From Acidimicrobiia bacterium (GTDB lineage: Bacteria > Actinomycetota > Acidimicrobiia > Spongiisociales > ZC4RG35), in the NCBI GenBank assembly GCA_003230435.1, contig QIDW01000220.1, positions 1 through 7,961 on the forward strand: a stretch of DNA of 7,961 nt, read 5' to 3'. Positions within the stretch are counted from its first letter, which is position 1. Each line of letters starts with the position of its first letter. The notes beneath the pieces were generated by a model. It did not search any database. It had not been told where the DNA came from and worked only from the letters and a program-made list of their open reading frames with translations. Shown here in pieces: positions 5,472 to 7,961 of the stretch. The translations under genes were made by a program, and so were the position numbers.

Positions 5472-5851
5472 TCAGAGGTTCTCGAGCACGATGACCCGGC
5501 CTACGGAAGGATCAGGGAGCCGACCCTCGACCAACAGTTGGCGAAGATGACGGGCATCGCCACGATCCGTCTTGGCTCGTTTCTTGCGACCCCGCAGCGA
5601 CGCGGTATCGGCGGGTTCCGCGAGATGGGCCTCGATCCCGCAACGTTCCAACTCTTCAACCACGAACCGCCACCCGTAAAGCCCTCAGTAGCGAACATCG
5701 CCTCGACACCATCAAAGCGCGTCAACCACTCACGGAACTCGACACGGGTTGCCGGCTCGATACGGCCCGTCTCAACATCACCGGTATCCAGATCCACATA
5801 ATCGAATGTGATCTGAGCCCGATGCACATCCAAACCTCCTACGATTCTCAC
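5472..5851 (-). pseudogene. IS110-family transposase, N-terminal remnant (frameshifted and truncated)
   Basis: Reading leftward from GTG 5851, the frame gives VRIVGGLDVHRAQITFDYVD and continues to FATEGFTG. The match then moves to another frame as WRFVVEELERCGIEAHLAEP, AKTDRGDARHLRQLLVEGRL, ending at a TGA (5474-5472) just after VLENL. One missing base in the CCC run near 5673-5675 explains the shift. These are the features of the RuvC-like DEDD domain of IS110 transposases: Asp in GLDVH, Glu in ATEG, and the two Asp of KTDRGDARH. IS110 transposases are normally about 340-420 residues, so the coiled-coil and the C-terminal Transposase_20 domain with its catalytic Ser are absent. The start is supported by AAGGAGGT at 5864-5857, 5 nt before the GTG. 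The protein cannot be active as it stands. Confidence 0.85.
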
Positions 5852-5853
5852 AA

Positions 5854-5923
5854 GAGACCTCCTTCGATAGCTCCGCCCGAAACGGGTCCGTACACCAAGT
5901 GTGCATGAGCCGAAGGAGGTCTC
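5854..5923 (-). promoter_or_regulatory. Structured leader of the IS110 transposase: inverted repeat masking the ribosome binding site
   Basis: GAGACCTCCTTCG (5854-5866) and CGAAGGAGGTCTC (5911-5923) form a perfect 13-bp inverted repeat enclosing 44 bp. On the minus-strand transcript the distal arm would pair with the AAGGAGGT ribosome binding site just before GTG 5851 and hide it. The enclosed part has two small hairpins: CCCG/CGGG with an AAA loop on the plus strand (5876-5886), and ACAC/GTGT (5892-5902). Bridge RNAs of IS110 elements come from this kind of upstream non-coding end, so the fold may be part of one, but loops matching target or donor DNA were not identified. Confidence 0.55.
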
Positions 5924-6034
5924 CCACATACCATCTTTCAGGGGGGGGCACGAGACGAGCCTCAGCTAGCCCCCTTGGGCCTGGACTTCGACGCTCTTCG
6001 GCGATACCCTTGAGCCGACAGGGAGAGGAAGACC

Positions 6035-7423
6035 GTGAGACGCCGTATCTCAGTGGCGCTGGTGTTCGCCATCGCCTCACCGGCCCTGGTGTTCGCCGTA
6101 TCCGTGAGCGCCGCTTCGGCGACCACACCACCATCGCTTACCGCGAGGCCGCTCATCGGCGGCCCGCCCATGTTCGCGATGTCCGGGACCTCGATCATCG
6201 AGTACGAGGCCACAGATGTACCCAAGGCCGTTCCCGACGGGGATACGACGGGGGTGACCAGCACCATCAACGTCGACAGCTCCGGGAAGATCGCCGACCT
6301 GAACCTGACGGTGAACATCTCCCACACTTGGGTCGGCGACCTGGAGGTGGAGCTCGTACACATCACGTCGACTGAGGGACGGTCGGCGGTCGTTATCAGC
6401 CGTCCAGGTGTTCCCGCCCTCGGGCCCCTCGGTTGCGCCGCCGACGACATCGCCGCGGTGCTCTCCGACGAGTCCATCTACGCCATCTACCCTGCACACG
6501 ACGAATGCGGCGCGACATCCCCGGCCATCGGCGGCATGTTGCTGCCGGCGAGTGCTCTGAGCTTCTTCGACGGGATGGACAGCGCCGGGACATGGATGCT
6601 CAACGTGCGTGACCTGGCCACGGGAGACATCGGCACGCTCACCGGATGGACGTTGAGCTTTGAGTTGACGGAGGTCCAATCCCTCGCCTCCGATGTTGGA
6701 CTGGTGGATCCAAGCACCGGGGAGTGGTATCTGCGGGCGGCCCATACTTCCTTCGGGAACTCGTTCTACTTCGGGAACCCGGGAGACGTGCCGTTCATGG
6801 GCGACTGGGATTGCGACGGGACCGATACCCCAGGTCTGTTCCGCCAGTCGGATGCGTTCGCGTACCTGCGGAACGCCAACACGCAGGGGATCGCGGACAT
6901 CCGGTTCTTCTTCGGGAACCCTTCAGACGTGCCGCTGGCGGGGGACTTCGACGGAGACGGCTGCACTACGTTGTCGCTCTACCGGCCGTCGGAGCAGCGG
7001 TTCTACATCATCAACCACCTCGGGAAGAACAACGGGGGCCTCGGTGCTGCCGACTACTCGTTCCTCTTCGGCAACCCGGGTGACACCCCGGTGGTTGGCG
7101 ACTGGGATGGTGATGGGATTGACGAGGTGGGCCTGTATCGGGAATCGAGCGGATTCTTCTACTACCGCACAACGCTGACGACCGGGGTGGCCGCCGGTCA
7201 GTTCTACTTCGGCAACCCCGGAGACCGGTTCGTCGTTGGCGACTGGGGGATCAGCGACGGCAGGGACACCCCAGCTGTGTTCCGCCCCTACCCCATGCCC
7301 AGCACCCTCTACTTCCGTCACACCCTGACCCCGGGGGCCGCCGATTCCCAGTTCTCCTGGGGCGGTCCAAACTGGCTTCCGGTCGCCGGCGACTTTGGAA
7401 TCGGCTTCTTCATCGACCCGTGA
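6035..7423 (+). CDS. Exported protein with proprotein-convertase P-domain and five FG-GAP/VCBS-like repeats
   Basis: The 462-residue product starts with a Sec-type signal peptide: MRRR, a hydrophobic core (ISVALVFAIASPALVFAVSV) and a likely cut after SAASA near residue 29. Residues about 50-212 fit a P-domain: AVPDGDTTGVTSTINVDSSG, IADLNLTVNISHTWVGDLEV, FFDGMDSAGTWMLNVRDLATG and DIGTLTGWTLSFEL. Then five units of 47-52 residues start at about 246, 293, 345, 392 and 442. Their pattern is FGNPGDxPxxGDWDGDGxDxxGLYR, with Asp/Gly-rich loops like calcium-binding FG-GAP/VCBS blades. No protease domain, LPXTG sorting signal or C-terminal membrane helix is present, so it is probably secreted or held by non-covalent contacts. 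The GTG start is supported by GGAGAGGA at 6022-6029. The DWD motif weakens in the last two repeats. Its substrate or partner is unknown. Confidence 0.85.
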   Translation: MRRRISVALVFAIASPALVFAVSVSAASATTPPSLTARPLIGGPPMFAMSGTSIIEYEATDVPKAVPDGDTTGVTSTINVDSSGKIADLNLTVNISHTWVGDLEVELVHITSTEGRSAVVISRPGVPALGPLGCAADDIAAVLSDESIYAIYPAHDECGATSPAIGGMLLPASALSFFDGMDSAGTWMLNVRDLATGDIGTLTGWTLSFELTEVQSLASDVGLVDPSTGEWYLRAAHTSFGNSFYFGNPGDVPFMGDWDCDGTDTPGLFRQSDAFAYLRNANTQGIADIRFFFGNPSDVPLAGDFDGDGCTTLSLYRPSEQRFYIINHLGKNNGGLGAADYSFLFGNPGDTPVVGDWDGDGIDEVGLYRESSGFFYYRTTLTTGVAAGQFYFGNPGDRFVVGDWGISDGRDTPAVFRPYPMPSTLYFRHTLTPGAADSQFSWGGPNWLPVAGDFGIGFFIDP

Positions 7424-7836
7424 CCCGTGTCCTCGGGGTTGCTTGTGGGGCCGCGGATCACGAACCCGCGGATCGACTTGAACCGGGGGACGGCTTCGCG
7501 GTTTGGAGCTGCCGATGAGACTCGAAAGGAACCAGGCAAGACTGTTCGCACCGCACCCCTGCGCGCAACCTCGCGACGCAACCAGACCAAGGCCCCCGAG
7601 TGGGCTTGAGCCGGTGTCACCCCGAATCGGCGAAAGCCTCCGCCACCGTCACGTCTGTCGCGATCGAGCCCTCTCAGTCAGTGGTTCGGGGCTGAAAGGG
7701 GGGATACGGGCTTGTGCAGTGTTGTCCCTGTTGGCGCATCCTCTACGGATACGTATCTCGTAGTACGACTGGCCGAACCCCAGGCAGCTCCTCGATCACT
7801 AGTGTCCTTGGTTGCAGCTACTGATCGGATCGGGCG
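7424..7836. other. 413-bp non-coding region between the P-domain gene and the glutamine synthetase gene
   Basis: No convincing gene or structured RNA was recognised on either strand. CCGCGG at 7451-7456 and 7466-7471 can pair with each other across ATCACGAAC, a 6-bp hairpin 28 bp after the upstream stop codon; without a T-run it is a weak terminator candidate. The longer unit CCGCGGATC is directly repeated there (7451-7459, 7466-7474). GACCCGT is tandemly duplicated across the stop codon at 7415-7428. The right part holds the dyad at 7743-7763. Confidence 0.5.
7743..7763. promoter_or_regulatory. Dyad-symmetric site upstream of the glutamine synthetase gene (possible operator)
   Basis: CTACGGATAC (7743-7752) is followed directly by GTATCTCGTAG (7753-7763), its reverse complement with one extra T at 7758. 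The core GATACGTATC (7748-7757) is a perfect 10-bp palindrome. The site lies about 74 bp before ATG 7837, a normal place for an operator or activator site. The binding factor is unknown; the sequence was not recognised as a standard GlnR or AmtR box. Confidence 0.5.
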
Positions 7837-7961
7837 ATGAACCAGGAACGTGGGATGTTGGGCCTCGAACGCCTGACCACCCAGGTGGAGACCGGTGACA
7901 TCGATACCGTGATCGTCGCTTTCACCGACCACTACGGCAGGGTCCACGGCAAACGATTCGA
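7837..7961 (+). CDS. Glutamine synthetase family protein, N-terminal part (3' end outside window)
   Basis: Only 41 full codons are visible. LERLTTQVETGDIDTVIVAF followed by TDHYGRVHGKRF matches the N-terminal beta-grasp start of glutamine synthetase family enzymes, which ligate ammonia or amines to glutamate using ATP. The form with HYGRVHGKR resembles divergent members (type III or PuuA-like gamma-glutamyl ligases) more than the main assimilatory GlnA, but the catalytic domain is outside the window, so the substrate cannot be told. ATG 7837 is the first start after an in-frame TGA (7822-7824). ATG 7855 is a strong alternative, because AGGA at 7844-7847 lies 7 nt before it. The dyad at 7743-7763 may control it. 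Confidence 0.75.
   Translation, partial: MNQERGMLGLERLTTQVETGDIDTVIVAFTDHYGRVHGKRF

Larger units (their letters stand above)
5472..5930 (-). mobile_element. IS110-family element remnant (left-end portion, boundaries approximate)
   Basis: The segment comprises the broken transposase start (5472-5851) and its upstream leader (5852 to about 5930). IS110 elements lack clear terminal inverted repeats and make no or only very short target duplications, so neither boundary can be read from sequence. A G8 run at 5941-5948 lies just beyond the leader. The distal two-thirds of the transposase gene are not present in the window, so the element was cut by a deletion or recombination event. Confidence 0.6.

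Noticed and set aside
5941..5948. G8 run before the P-domain gene considered as a phase-variation tract.
   Set aside because: It lies outside the reading frame and about 87 bp before the start, with no aligned -35/-10 spacing that its length would change. It may also be miscounted in assembly.
7505..7535. GGAGCTGCCG followed by a GACTCGAA stretch resembles the reverse complement of a tmRNA or tRNA 3' end (possible attachment-site remnant).
   Set aside because: The match breaks after about ten bases, the T-arm GTTCGAATC pattern is not intact, and no acceptor partner was found nearby.
7683..7779. GGTTCGG (7683-7689) and CCGAACC (7773-7779) as a long-range inverted repeat around the dyad.
   Set aside because: Seven base pairs about 84 bases apart in GC-rich DNA is expected by chance.

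Overview
The window looks like a piece of a moderately high-GC actinobacterial chromosome (Actinomycetota, possibly an uncultured Acidimicrobiia-type lineage). This rests on an AfsR/SARP-type regulator fused to an alpha/beta hydrolase and a cyclase domain, a DUF1876 protein, an M50 protease with CBS domains, and HrcA/CIRCE control of groESL. The lineage is inferred from gene content only.

Layout. 1-538: 3' end of a membrane M50 (site-2 type) protease with a CBS pair. 537-677: a dense intergenic region with a 49-bp array of seven heptamers (AACTGNN), an inverted copy of two of them, and two tandem CIRCE operators. 698-2634: groES-groEL, closed by a strong intrinsic terminator (2649-2687). 2770-4866: one ancestral gene for a winged-helix/BTAD/alpha-beta hydrolase/class III cyclase fusion, now split by two opposite frameshifts; its cyclase domain has also lost key catalytic residues. 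4924-5172 (minus): DUF1876 protein, convergent with the fusion gene. 5472-5851 (minus): truncated and frameshifted IS110-family transposase, preceded by an inverted repeat that would hide its ribosome binding site. 6035-7423: exported protein with a proprotein-convertase P-domain and five FG-GAP/VCBS-like repeats. 7424-7836: non-coding, with a 10-bp-arm dyad at 7743-7763. 7837-7961: 5' end of a glutamine synthetase family gene.

The only clear functional unit is groESL: two CIRCE copies bracket the likely promoter, so HrcA-type heat-shock repression is expected. The other genes look like independent transcription units. The most unusual elements are the heptamer array beside the CIRCE operators, the broken four-domain regulator with a degenerate cyclase, the structured leader of the IS110 remnant, and the dyad ahead of the glutamine synthetase gene. 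I found no CRISPR array, tRNA, rRNA or defence system, and no clearly new multi-gene system.
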